From the NCBI GenBank assembly GCA_963764235.1, contig CAVXRO010000014.1, positions 806,001 through 870,000 of the forward strand: 64,000 nucleotides of DNA. The letters are read 5' to 3'. Within the stretch, counting starts at the first letter, position 1; each line of letters opens with the position of its first letter. Shown here piece after piece: positions 45,659 to 55,007 of the stretch. The notes beneath the pieces are model-generated. The model was not told the origin of the DNA. It searched no databases and was given only the letters and a program-made list of their open reading frames with translations. The DNA is from DATFVA01 sp963764235. Lineage in GTDB: Bacteria; Bacteroidota; Ignavibacteria; Ignavibacteriales; Ignavibacteriaceae. A program made the position numbers and the translations under genes.

Positions 45659-46077
45659 ATATGAGGCCATCATATCTACCGGGATAATCAAAAGTTCCTT
45701 CCTTACAATCGCACAGAAATATGTTACCTATCTTAAACCATGTGTTATTGAACTTCATATCATAGCCCAGATTTTACTGTCTGTTTTGTACAGGCAGAGT
45801 GGTTAGAGAGTGTTTAGAGTGGGGATGGTGTATGGGTATACAAATCTGCGTATGTGTCGCCGCGACACGGCTAAAAAAATAGTCATTGCCTCATATATTA
45901 ATAACTTACGTCGCTAAAGCGGCCAGAACATATTGGTGCGAATGCACCGCGGAATAACATAGGCTGCGCCTCTAACGCGACTGGGGAGCCTATCTTCAGT
46001 TTTTTTAATTTTATTTCATATTTGTCATTCTGCTTCACTATATTGCCCAAAAGCCGTTCAAACGATGAAAAAGAGGT
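45659..46077. other. Intergenic region rich in hairpins
   Basis: No coding frame was supported. Stem-loops crowd the region and its edge: GGGGAGA-GAAA-TCTCCCC (45621-45638, inside the pseudogene end), CTGTCTG with CAGGCAG near 45778-45798, GTGTCG-CCG-CGACAC near 45854-45868, GGTGC-GAAT-GCACC near 45931-45944 and ATAGGCT with AGCCTAT near 45958-45992. They could be degraded REP-type repeats or a structured RNA. A 16-base string CTGCTTCACTATATTG (46030-46045) also occurs at 34146-34161 before the sensor gene. Confidence 0.45.
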
Positions 46078-48541
46078 ATGTATATGAAAACCCTGCTTAC
46101 CTGCTGCCTTTTTCCGCTTATATCAACGATCCTGATTGCCCAGCCGTCATACCTGGACCAGCCTGAGCAATTTCCGTTTAGTAACGAAGACGCGAAAGGC
46201 GCCGCTATTGCGCTTTCAGCTTCTGTAATAGGGTTTGCTTATGAAAGCTTTGATTCACTGTTATTTTCAACCAGCGGGGACAGCGGTAAGACATGGACCA
46301 GCCCTGCAGTGATTCTATCAGGAAATATTGGTATTATTTCGGTTACCGGGGTGAAAACAAATTCAGGCAGGGTAATTTTCATCTGCTTTTTGTTTGACAA
46401 CTCTCTGGAAACTTATCAATTAAGGATGGCATATTCCGATGATTTAACCGTATGGTCTACAACCACTATCAGTGATGTTCCTTATTTCTATTTTACTATG
46501 AGTTTAACTTGTACGAATGATGGTAAACTCTGGCTTTGTTATACCAGGCATAATGATAATAGTGGGTGGGATTTATTTTACATTACAAGTACAAACGACG
46601 GAGCGGCGTGGAGTAATGAGAATTTATTTCTGTCCGATCCAGGTAATAGATTAGACGGAACAATAGTATCCGGTTCATCTGGTGAACTTCTGGCTTTTTA
46701 CAGTGAAAGTACGGGCAACGATTGTAATGTATACGAAATGGCGTCTTTTGACGGGGGAAAGTACATGGACTTCTCCGGTACCCGTGGTAAATTCCGGTTT
46801 ATTTGAAGACGATGCAGTGATCTTAAAACAGTCCGGGAACACTCTCTGGCTTTTCTACAGCATACTTAATCCGACAAATCTATTATCCGGTTATGATCAG
46901 TCAGATATCCAGTACGTTGTAAGCAGCGACGGCGGGAATACTTGGGGAGCAGCTGAACGGTTTACATATTATTCTGGGAAAGATTATATCTCGAATGTGG
47001 TTTTACTGTCCGGAAAACCATTTGTTTTATTTTCTTCTTCACGCTGGAGAAATTCTGATTTTAGAACAAACCTCTGGTATGGTTTAATAGGAAAAACAGA
47101 AGACAGTAATCCTCCTCCCGCAATGATATATTATAGCCTTAATGCGGCACAGGCTGAATTATCAGCCGTCGTCAGGGCTTTTGTAGATGATGAATCAGGA
47201 ATAGCGGATGTAAAAGGTGAAATTTTTCTAAACAATGTTTCGCAGGGATTTGTCCAGCTGTATGATGACGGTATGCATAATGACTCACTGGCGAACGATA
47301 ATATCTGGGGGACGACTATTGGTCCATATAATTACGAAGATACAATTTCAGTGACATACTCAATAACAGATATCTCAGATAACACTGTTAATAATTTTGG
47401 AGGCTGGTTCTCACCCGCTCCGGTTCATAATGCGGGGGATTTAATATTATCTCTGCGCAGCAATTCCCAGATAGCAGAGGAATTTTATTACGGGACAAGT
47501 GCTTTCTGGCATGGATATGACTATCTATATCTTGGGGGTCTATGGATAGGGGCAGATATTTCCGGCGAAAAACGAGTAATGAATAAAGATTATTATGACG
47601 AAGACTGGTATAAAACAGAGGGTTCAAAAGTGACAATGATGCCGGGTAATTCTGATCAGGGTTATGATATGTTTTATGATGACGGATCGACTGCGCCGTC
47701 ACCAATTGGTTTGGCAGTTCACCAGAAGACATACCAGTGGAGTGATCAGGGACGCGATGATTTTATCGTATTTAAGTACATAATTAAAAACACAACTTCT
47801 GGTAATTTAGATAATCTTTATGCTTCTTTATGGTTAGATCCGGATATTAGTACTGAGACTTTGGCTTATGATGATCTTGGTGGGTATGATTCCGGCAGAG
47901 GAATGGTTTATATGTATGATTCTTCCGGTAATCCGGGCGGGTATCTGGGATTAAGGTTGTTAACCGGAACGCCTTCCACCGCTTATTTATACACCGTTCC
48001 TGATCCTCAGACAGATGAGGATAGATTTCAGTATATGACAAGCGGTATTATGCCAGATCTGTCAACTGCCGGTGATTACCGGATGCTTCTTGTTTCGCCG
48101 CTGTTCTCTCTTGCACCGGGGAATTCTGATACGGCAGCTTTCGGACTGGTAATGGGAGAAGGTTTAGAGGAGCTTCATGCAAATGCGGATACAATGAAAG
48201 CGTTATTTGATGTTTATCTTGTTGGTAACAATGTTGGTGAGGTTATTTTACTGCCGGATAAATTTAATCTTTCCCAGAACTACCCGAATCCATTCAATCC
48301 GGGTACAAAAATAAAATATTCTGTTCCGCAAACATCCCGGGTTCAGATAAAAGTGTTTGATATTCTGGGAGATGAAATTGTAACACTTGTAAATGAAGAA
48401 AAAGCGGCTGGTATTTATGAGGTATCCTGGAACGCAGCTAATCTGCCAAGCGGAGTTTATTTCTATCAACTGACAGCCTCGCCTGGCGGCGGGCAGGCAG
48501 GCCGTTTTGTGCAGACAAAGAAGATGATTTTGATGAAATAG
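46078..48541 (+). CDS. Large secreted protein with sorting tag, frameshifted (sialidase-like N-terminus)
   Basis: A signal peptide (MYMKTLLTCCLFPLISTILI) is followed by repeated beta-propeller blades with Asp-box-like motifs (SGDSGKTWTSPAVI; STNDGAAWSNENLF; SSDGGNTWGAAERF), as in sialidase/BNR-type proteins. The literal frame stops at 46806. Removing one G from the run 46753-46757 joins YEMASFDG to ESTWTSPVPVVNSGLF, and the protein then runs to 48541. A later domain contains DESGIADVKGEIFLNN. The C-terminus NLSQNYPNPFNPGTKIKYS to KKMILMK is a sorting domain. The complete protein would be about 820 residues, exported and surface-attached. A role in glycan binding is only suggested by the propeller. 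Its stop codon is the first base of the mobile element. Confidence 0.78.
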
Positions 48542-48595
48542 TGCCATTTGGCACCTCAAAAATGGATAAATTAAATAAAACAATTGAGGTGCTAA

Positions 48596-49441
48596 ATGAA
48601 AATCAAAAGAAGAGCCTTAAACAGACAACAAATAAAAAGTTCGGAAGGAGAGTTCATCTGGGAATTAGAAAACTCATATGAACTCTCTCCGAAAATCAGT
48701 CAACTGATATTGTGGACAGCAAAAGAATGTTTACTGAAAGAGAACAGTTTAAGAGAAGGTCAGATAGAAGTAACAGCCATAGAGATTGAAGAGCGGGCAG
48801 GAAAAACGATTGAAAAGATGGAGAAGAAAAGGATAAGGATAACAATAGATAATGGGATAGAAGATCTGGAGATACGGCAGGAATATGGAAGAATAGAGCT
48901 AAGGAGAAAAAAGATAATAAGGATAACAGAAGAAGCGTTAGAACAAAGAGCAGTATTAAGCCAGGAAGATATAAATAAAATATTACAGATAAGTATAAGA
49001 ACGGTAAAAAGAGACATAGCCTTCATCAGGAAAGAAGGAATAGAAGTAATAACCAGAGGTTATTTGCATAATATAGGAAGAGGACAAACACATAAAGTAA
49101 AAATCATCGGTATGTACTTAGACGGAAATACGTATAGTGAAATAAAATTAAAAGCAAGACATTCAACAGGAGCGATAAAAAGGTATCTGGAGAGTTTCAC
49201 AAAAGTATTGATGGCACAGAGGAAAGGGATATATAGAATAAAGGATATTAGTGCCGTAACCGGGATAAGTGAAACACTGGTAAAACAATACAATGAATTG
49301 ATAAAAGAGAGTAAAAAAGATAAAACAAGGGCAGAGAATCTTAAGCTGTTAATGGAAAGAAATAGTTACCGGGAGCATATAAAAAAAACAGTCAGGAAGC
49401 ATTCAGAGCCTCTGGCAGCTATGATGGGAGGCTTGTTATGA
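48596..49441 (+). CDS. DUF1670-like protein with several HTH motifs (element gene 1)
   Basis: The 281-residue basic protein lacks a signal. Its N-terminal half (KIKRRALNRQQIKSSEGEFI ... IRQEYGRIELRRKKIIRITE) is followed by three successive helix-turn-helix-like units: LSQEDINKILQISIRTVKRD, DGNTYSEIKLKARHSTGAIK and RIKDISAVTGISETLVKQYN. These align with units in the next gene, so the two proteins are distant paralogues. From memory the family resembles DUF1670; function unknown. The ribosome site GAGGTG is part of an inverted repeat (GCACCTCA 48551-48558 with TGAGGTGC 48585-48592), which could hide it in read-through RNA, as in some insertion sequences. Confidence 0.7.
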   Translation: MKIKRRALNRQQIKSSEGEFIWELENSYELSPKISQLILWTAKECLLKENSLREGQIEVTAIEIEERAGKTIEKMEKKRIRITIDNGIEDLEIRQEYGRIELRRKKIIRITEEALEQRAVLSQEDINKILQISIRTVKRDIAFIRKEGIEVITRGYLHNIGRGQTHKVKIIGMYLDGNTYSEIKLKARHSTGAIKRYLESFTKVLMAQRKGIYRIKDISAVTGISETLVKQYNELIKESKKDKTRAENLKLLMERNSYREHIKKTVRKHSEPLAAMMGGLL

Positions 49442-50241
49442 GTTTAAATCCGACAAGAGACCGGTATGAAAGCATAAACAAGAGGAACTTTCATCAGGCA
49501 ATAGTAAACCTGCTGGAGAATGAATATAAAATATTAGGCTCAAGAAAAGTACTGGATATGTTGGCAGATGATATAGAAAATCTGCACAGGGAATATTATC
49601 CCTCAAGTAACCAGGTAGGGTTTGGCGAAATAGTTTTCAGAACGACAAAAGATGACGGACAGAGACAGAGCTATGGAAAGAAGACAGAGGATTACGCATC
49701 AGTAACGGTAGTTCTGCCACTGATAACCAGAGAAGATGTGGAAAGAAGAATATACTATAAGAAGGGAGACCGAAACAGTAACTATAAGCACAGAGAAGCA
49801 AGGGATATAGAGACGATGGTAAGGTTATTAAAGGCAGCAAAAGTGCAGGGAGGATTATTAAGTGGAGCAGAGCTGAGCGTTCTGATGAACAGAAGTCTTA
49901 GTACAATAAGAAAATATTTAGATGCTTACAGAAAAAAGACCGGAGAAATCCTGCCGCTGAAGGGATATGTTTTAGACCAGGGAAGTCTGCCGACTCATAA
50001 AGGAATAATAATAAGTTTATATGAACAGGGAATTTCTCCAGCTGATATAGTGCTTAAAACAAGTCACAGTCAGGATGCAGTAGACAGATATATAAAACAT
50101 TATACGCAGGTGAAGCAGTTGATAAAAAAAGGAATGGATGAAGTGGCAATAAAAGAAATAACCGGAAGATCTATAAAAGTTGTAAGAGAATATATTAAGT
50201 TATATCATGATCTAAATCCTGGTGCAAAAACAAAACAGTAA
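49438..50241 (+). CDS. DUF1670-like protein with several HTH motifs (element gene 2)
   Basis: The 267-residue basic protein overlaps gene 1 by four bases (ATGA), so translation is coupled. Its N-terminal part (NFHQAIVNLLENEYKILGSR) is different from gene 1. The C-terminal half has LLSGAELSVLMNRSLSTIRK, then THKGIIISLYEQGISPADIV, then EVAIKEITGRSIKVVREYIK. The shared pattern THKxxII...Y...G......HSxxAIxRY with gene 1 shows common ancestry. Possible roles are a DNA-binding subunit of an unrecognised transposition system or a regulator. It has no catalytic motif I can identify. Confidence 0.7.
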   Translation: MSLNPTRDRYESINKRNFHQAIVNLLENEYKILGSRKVLDMLADDIENLHREYYPSSNQVGFGEIVFRTTKDDGQRQSYGKKTEDYASVTVVLPLITREDVERRIYYKKGDRNSNYKHREARDIETMVRLLKAAKVQGGLLSGAELSVLMNRSLSTIRKYLDAYRKKTGEILPLKGYVLDQGSLPTHKGIIISLYEQGISPADIVLKTSHSQDAVDRYIKHYTQVKQLIKKGMDEVAIKEITGRSIKVVREYIKLYHDLNPGAKTKQ

Positions 50242-50565
50242 AAATTATCAGGTGCCAAATGGCCCTATAGTAAATAATATCTCTGTTCAGTTATACCATA
50301 TATAATTAAAAGAAAGTGCAACAGCTTTCCCTTTTTTATTTCGTCGATGTCACGGTTTTATCGCGACAGATATTATATAGCTGGTAAATACCGATTCCTT
50401 TGACTTTAATTGAAATTATTTACTATTTGAAGTGGTAATTTCTCTCTACTCCGTGAGGGCAAGAGTTTTAGAGCAAGGTTATCGTTACTTACCGAAAATA
50501 CACACCGAATACTCTCCCGAAGCAGACATGTGAATAATAAATATTTCTAATTCAATGGAGTTTTT
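50242..50565. other. Intergenic region upstream of the kinase operon
   Basis: The 324 bases hold the right inverted repeat of the element (50248-50263), then AT-rich DNA with a GTCACGGTTTTATCGCGACA string near 50348-50367 reminiscent of the repeats at 45.85 kb. The promoter of the kinase operon must lie here; no convincing sigma box was found. No gene was seen. Confidence 0.4.
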
Positions 50566-52788
50566 ATGATCGGGAAAAATATTTCTCATTATAAAATCCT
50601 TGAGTTGCTTGGCTGCGGTGGAATGGGTATCGTTTATAAAGCAGAAGACATTAAACTACATCGCACAACAGCTTTAAAATTCCTTCCACTTGAACTTACC
50701 TCCGATACCAAAGCAAAGGACAGATTTATTCGGGAAGCGCAGGCTGCTTCTTCACTCCAGCATAATAATATCTGCACAATACACGAGATAGATGAAACAG
50801 ATGATGGACAGTTATTCATCTCAATGGATTATTATGAAGGAGAAACTTTAAAGAAAAAAATTAAACGTGCATCATTGAGTTTAGATGAAATAATAGAAAT
50901 AACAACACAAATAGCAGAAGGTTTAAAAAAGGCACACGAGAATGGTATAATTCACAGAGATATAAAACCAACAAACATATTTATAACAAAAGAAGGCATC
51001 GTAAAAATATTAGACTTTGGATTAGCAAAAAAAATAGATCATAGTCAAATTACCAGGGTCGGAGTAAAATTCGGAACAACAGAATATATGTCCCCCGAAC
51101 AATTAAAAGGGGAAAAGGTTGATCAAAAAACAGATATATGGTCTTTAGGAATAATCCTTTATGAAATGCTGGCCGGACAATACCCATTTCAAGCAGATTA
51201 TGAACAGGCGATAATTTATTTAATCCTAAATCAGGAACCTGAGGATATTAGAAAATTTCGTGAAGATATACCGGATAAGTTACTCAGAATTGTAGAAAGA
51301 TCGATCGCAAAAGAAAAAGAAGACAGATACGATAATATGATATCTATGTTTGAAGACTTAAGAAAGACTAAAACACAAGAGGAAATTCATTCTTCAGAGT
51401 TTGAAATCCCGGCACCCAGACCATCAAATTCAATAGCGGTTTTACCATTTGTAAATATAAGTGCTGACCCTGATCAGGAATATTTTTGTGATGGATTAAC
51501 AGAAGAATTAATTAATTCATTATCAAAAGTAAGTGATTTAAAAGTAGTAGCCCGTACTTCAGCATTTACTTTCAAAGGTGAGAACCAGGATGTTAGAAAA
51601 ATCGGGAAAAAGCTTGATGTCAGAACAGTCCTTGAAGGAAGCGTAAGAAAATCCGGTAACAGTCTTCGTATTACTGCACAGCTTATTAACGTTATGGATG
51701 GTTATCATCTTTGGTCTGAAAGATTCGACCGTGACTTAAAAGATGTTTTTAAAATACAGGATGAGATTTCACTTGCTATAGTCAATGTATTGAAATTAAA
51801 ACTTCAGGAACACGAAAAAGCGAAAATAGTTAAACGCTATACTGATAATATTGAAGCTTATAATCTTTATCAGCATGGAGTATATTTTTTCAATCAATTT
51901 AATTTTGATTTATTTAACAAAGCGATTAATTACTTCCACCAGGCACTTGAAAAAGACCCAAACTATGCTGTTGCCTATTATGGATTAGGAGCTTGTTATT
52001 TCTGTCTGGCTTACTTTGGTGTTAATAAAACCAGCGATGTAAAATCAAAAATGAAGAAGTATATCGAAAAAGCATTGGAAATTGATGAGAATTTAAGTGA
52101 AGCCTATGATATGCTGGGCTTGTTCAATGCATGTTTTGAATGGAAATGGACCGAGGCAAAAACAGCCTGGCAGCGTAGTATAGAATTAAATCCTAACGGT
52201 ACGATGGCACTGTCTAATTATAGTCTTAACCGATGTTCATGGAAAGATTTCGATTTTGAAAGAAAATTAGTTGAGAGAGCAAAAAGTATAGATCCACTCT
52301 ACGATTATGGGGAATTCTGCGCGGCTCTGCCTGATTTCTGTACATTTAAATTTGATCTTGTAATTGAACGTCTTTCAAAATACCTGAAGTTAGATCCTCC
52401 TTTCTGGTGGGGTTTGTGGACCCTTTGGAGGGCGTATTCCTTGAATGGGAACAAGGAAAAAGCTGTAGAGGCTTGTAAAAAATCATATATAATAACCGGT
52501 AGAAAAGTTATTGCCGATATAATGGAAAAAGCTGGTATTGATAATGCTTTTCAATCAGCGGCCGGGACTTTAGCGGAATATTATCAAAGTAACTATACCT
52601 CACCTTATGATATAGCAACATTATTTATTCACGCCGGAAAGAAGGAAGAAGCTATTCACTGGTTGAATACTTCGATTGAAGACGTAGATCCAAGATTGCA
52701 CTTTATAGACGTAGATCCGGATTGGCAAAGTATAAGAAACGATGAACGCTTTATAAAATATCTTAAGACAATTGGTTTTAGATCATGA
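50566..52788 (+). CDS. Ser/Thr protein kinase with TolB-like and TPR C-terminus
   Basis: The 740-residue protein carries a Hanks-type kinase domain (8-270): GCGGMG (16-21), catalytic K38 (ALKFL), HRDIKPTN with D132, DFG 150-152 and YMSPEQ. Residues 284-410 form the TolB/FlgO-like module common in CadC/adenylate-cyclase-type proteins (SIAVLPFVNISADPDQEYFC; VLEGSVRKSGNSLRITAQLI). TPR-type helices follow to the end (NYFHQALEKDPNYAVAYYGL). It has no TM segment, so it is cytosolic. The stop overlaps the ATG of a second, very similar kinase gene (52785). The operon continues into a sigma-54 activator gene, so phosphorylation could feed into transcription. Confidence 0.93.
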   Translation: MIGKNISHYKILELLGCGGMGIVYKAEDIKLHRTTALKFLPLELTSDTKAKDRFIREAQAASSLQHNNICTIHEIDETDDGQLFISMDYYEGETLKKKIKRASLSLDEIIEITTQIAEGLKKAHENGIIHRDIKPTNIFITKEGIVKILDFGLAKKIDHSQITRVGVKFGTTEYMSPEQLKGEKVDQKTDIWSLGIILYEMLAGQYPFQADYEQAIIYLILNQEPEDIRKFREDIPDKLLRIVERSIAKEKEDRYDNMISMFEDLRKTKTQEEIHSSEFEIPAPRPSNSIAVLPFVNISADPDQEYFCDGLTEELINSLSKVSDLKVVARTSAFTFKGENQDVRKIGKKLDVRTVLEGSVRKSGNSLRITAQLINVMDGYHLWSERFDRDLKDVFKIQDEISLAIVNVLKLKLQEHEKAKIVKRYTDNIEAYNLYQHGVYFFNQFNFDLFNKAINYFHQALEKDPNYAVAYYGLGACYFCLAYFGVNKTSDVKSKMKKYIEKALEIDENLSEAYDMLGLFNACFEWKWTEAKTAWQRSIELNPNGTMALSNYSLNRCSWKDFDFERKLVERAKSIDPLYDYGEFCAALPDFCTFKFDLVIERLSKYLKLDPPFWWGLWTLWRAYSLNGNKEKAVEACKKSYIITGRKVIADIMEKAGIDNAFQSAAGTLAEYYQSNYTSPYDIATLFIHAGKKEEAIHWLNTSIEDVDPRLHFIDVDPDWQSIRNDERFIKYLKTIGFRS

Positions 52789-55007
52789 TTGGGAAGATTA
52801 TTTCACATTATACAATTAAGGAGAAGCTTGGCGAAGGCGGAATGGGTGTAATCTATAAAGGTGAGGATCTCAGACTCAATAGAACTGTTGCTCTTAAAGT
52901 TTTACCTGAATCATTTACAAAGGATGAGGACTCAAAACGAAGATTTATTTTTGAAGCTCAGTCTGCCTCTTCACTTCAGCATAATAATATCTGTACAATT
53001 CACGAAATTGATGAAACATATGACGGACAATTTTTTATTGCAATGGATTATTATGAGGGAGAGACACTAAAAATTCGGATTTCCCGTGGGCTAATAGACG
53101 TAGATGAAATAATTAATATAATTACACAAATAGCCGAAGGATTAAAACAGGCACACGAACCACGGAATTATCCATCGGGATATAAAACCTGCAAACATAT
53201 TTATAACAAAAGAAGGGATAGTAAAAATATTAGACTTTGGGTTAGCGAAGAACATTGACCGGACACAGTTTACAGGAAGAAATATTAAATTCGGAACTAC
53301 TGATTATATGTCGCCTGAACAGATAAAAGGAGAGAAAATAGATCATAGAGCAGATATCTGGTCATTAGGGGTTTTGTTATATGAAATGCTCACAGGTCAA
53401 TCTCCGTTTAAAGCAGATTACGAACAGGCAGTAATTTATTTAATCTTAAATCAGGAACCTGAAGATGTGAGAATATTCCGTGAAAATATACCGGAGAAGC
53501 TTCTGACTATTCTGGAAAAATCAATTGTAAAAGAACGCGAATACAGATATGAAGAACTCACCGCTTTACTTGATGATTTGAGAAAAGTCACCGATAACGG
53601 TAAATCTGAATCTTTTGAGTTTGAACTTCCTGCACCTACTCCATCACAGTCAATAGCAGTGCTTCCATTTGTAAATATGAGTGCGGATCCTGAACAGGAA
53701 TTTTTTTGTGACGGCTTAACGGAAGATCTTATAAATACTCTGTCCCGAATAAGAGAACTTAAGGTTGTTGCGCGAACGTCTGTATATGCTTTCAAGGGAG
53801 GAAGCTACGACATCCGTAATATAGGGAGAAGACTGGGTGTAAGAACTGTCCTTGAAGGTAGTGTAAGAAAGTCCGGGGACAAACTTCGGATTACAGCCCA
53901 GCTGATAAATGTTATGGATGGTTATCATCTCTGGACAGAACGATACGACTGTGAATTAAAAGATATATTTGATCTTCAGGAAGAAATATCACTTGCAATT
54001 GTCGATGTGCTAAAAATTAAACTGCTTGAAAATGAAAAACTTAAATTAATTAAACGATATACAGATAACTTAGAAGCATATAATCTTTGTTTGCACGGAC
54101 TCAGCTTTTTTAATCAGTTTAACTTTAAAACGATTGGCAGCACAATAGAATATTTCAATAAGGCCCTTGAAAAAGATCCAAACTATGCACTGGCATATAT
54201 TGGTCTTTCAGGCTGTTACTTTTCAATGATGTGGTTTGGACTTAAAAGTTCCCGGGAAGGTCTCCCGTATATGAGAAAGTATATGCTTAAAGGTTTGGAA
54301 CTTGATAAAGACTTTTACGGGGGATATCATCTTTTGGGTTTATTAAAAGATTGTTTTGAACGGAAACAAGCCGAATCTGATCTGCTTATCGGCATAGTTT
54401 AGACTTATATTCTAATGATACACTGCTTTTAACAAATTATGGTATGCACCTGATATCCAGAGGGAAATTTGATTCGGCAAAAAAATATACTCAAAGAGCC
54501 CAAATTATTGACCCGCTTTCTGATTTTACATTATTGGTTGGGCAGTATGCAGATTTTTGTAAAATGAAATTTGATCTAGTCGCTGATCGGCTGAAGAAGT
54601 TTTTGAATTCCGATCCTCCTTTTTGGTGGGGATTGTGGTTTTTATGGCGTACACTGTCGCTGATGAACAGAAAACCGGAAGCTGTTGAAGTATGTAAAAA
54701 ATCTTTTTCGGTGATTGGAAGTGTTGATATTGTTCAGAGTATGGAGACAACAGGTGTAGAGAATGCACTTAAAACAGCAGCCTTGAAAATGACAGAGGTA
54801 TACCGGGATCACTATACTTCACCTTATGATATTGCAATATTATTTATTCACGCAGAACTAAAGGATGAGGCCCTTAAATGGCTGGAGGAATCTATCGAAG
54901 TTATTGATCCCAAAACGCATTTTTTAAATGCTGATCCTGATTTTCAAAGTATCCGGAACGATGAACGCTTTATAAATTGTCTTATACAAGTCGGATTTGA
55001 AAAATGA
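52785..55007 (+). CDS. Paralogous Ser/Thr kinase-TolB-TPR gene, disrupted by two frameshifts
   Basis: Reconstructed, it matches the upstream kinase along its whole ~740-residue length. The first frame (52785-53258) has GEGGMG and ALKVL but is lost after LKQAHE. Dropping one C at 53160-53161 gives AHEHGIIHRDIKPANIFITK and continues with DFGLAKNIDR. The second frame runs to 54402. Adding one base at about 54384 gives AESDLAYRHSLDLYSNDTLL, which aligns with AKTAWQRSIELNPNGTMALS of the first kinase, and continues to 55007. Read literally it would be three fragments (52785-53258, 53308-54402, 54444-55007). It could be a decaying duplicate or show consensus errors. The gene ends overlap its neighbours by four bases on each side. 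Confidence 0.75.

Larger units (their letters stand above)
48541..50265 (+). mobile_element. Putative two-gene element with DUF1670-like genes and terminal inverted repeats
   Basis: GCCATTTGGCACCTCA (48543-48558) and its inverted counterpart TCAGGTGCCAAATGGC (50248-50263) match at 15 of 16 positions and enclose exactly two overlapping genes. Each end is itself near-palindromic (GTGCCA-TT-TGGCAC on the left). ATAG occurs just outside both ends (48538-48541 and 50267-50270) and may be a target duplication; this is weak because it is short. No DDE transposase or tyrosine recombinase motif was recognised. The coding strand is strongly A-rich, unlike the neighbours. Mobility is inferred, not shown. 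Confidence 0.6.

Noticed and set aside
34146..46045. Identical 16-base string CTGCTTCACTATATTG at 34146-34161 and 46030-46045, both upstream of genes
   Set aside because: About one chance repeat of this length is expected in 64 kb, and the distances to the start codons differ. I kept it as a note, not as a regulatory site.
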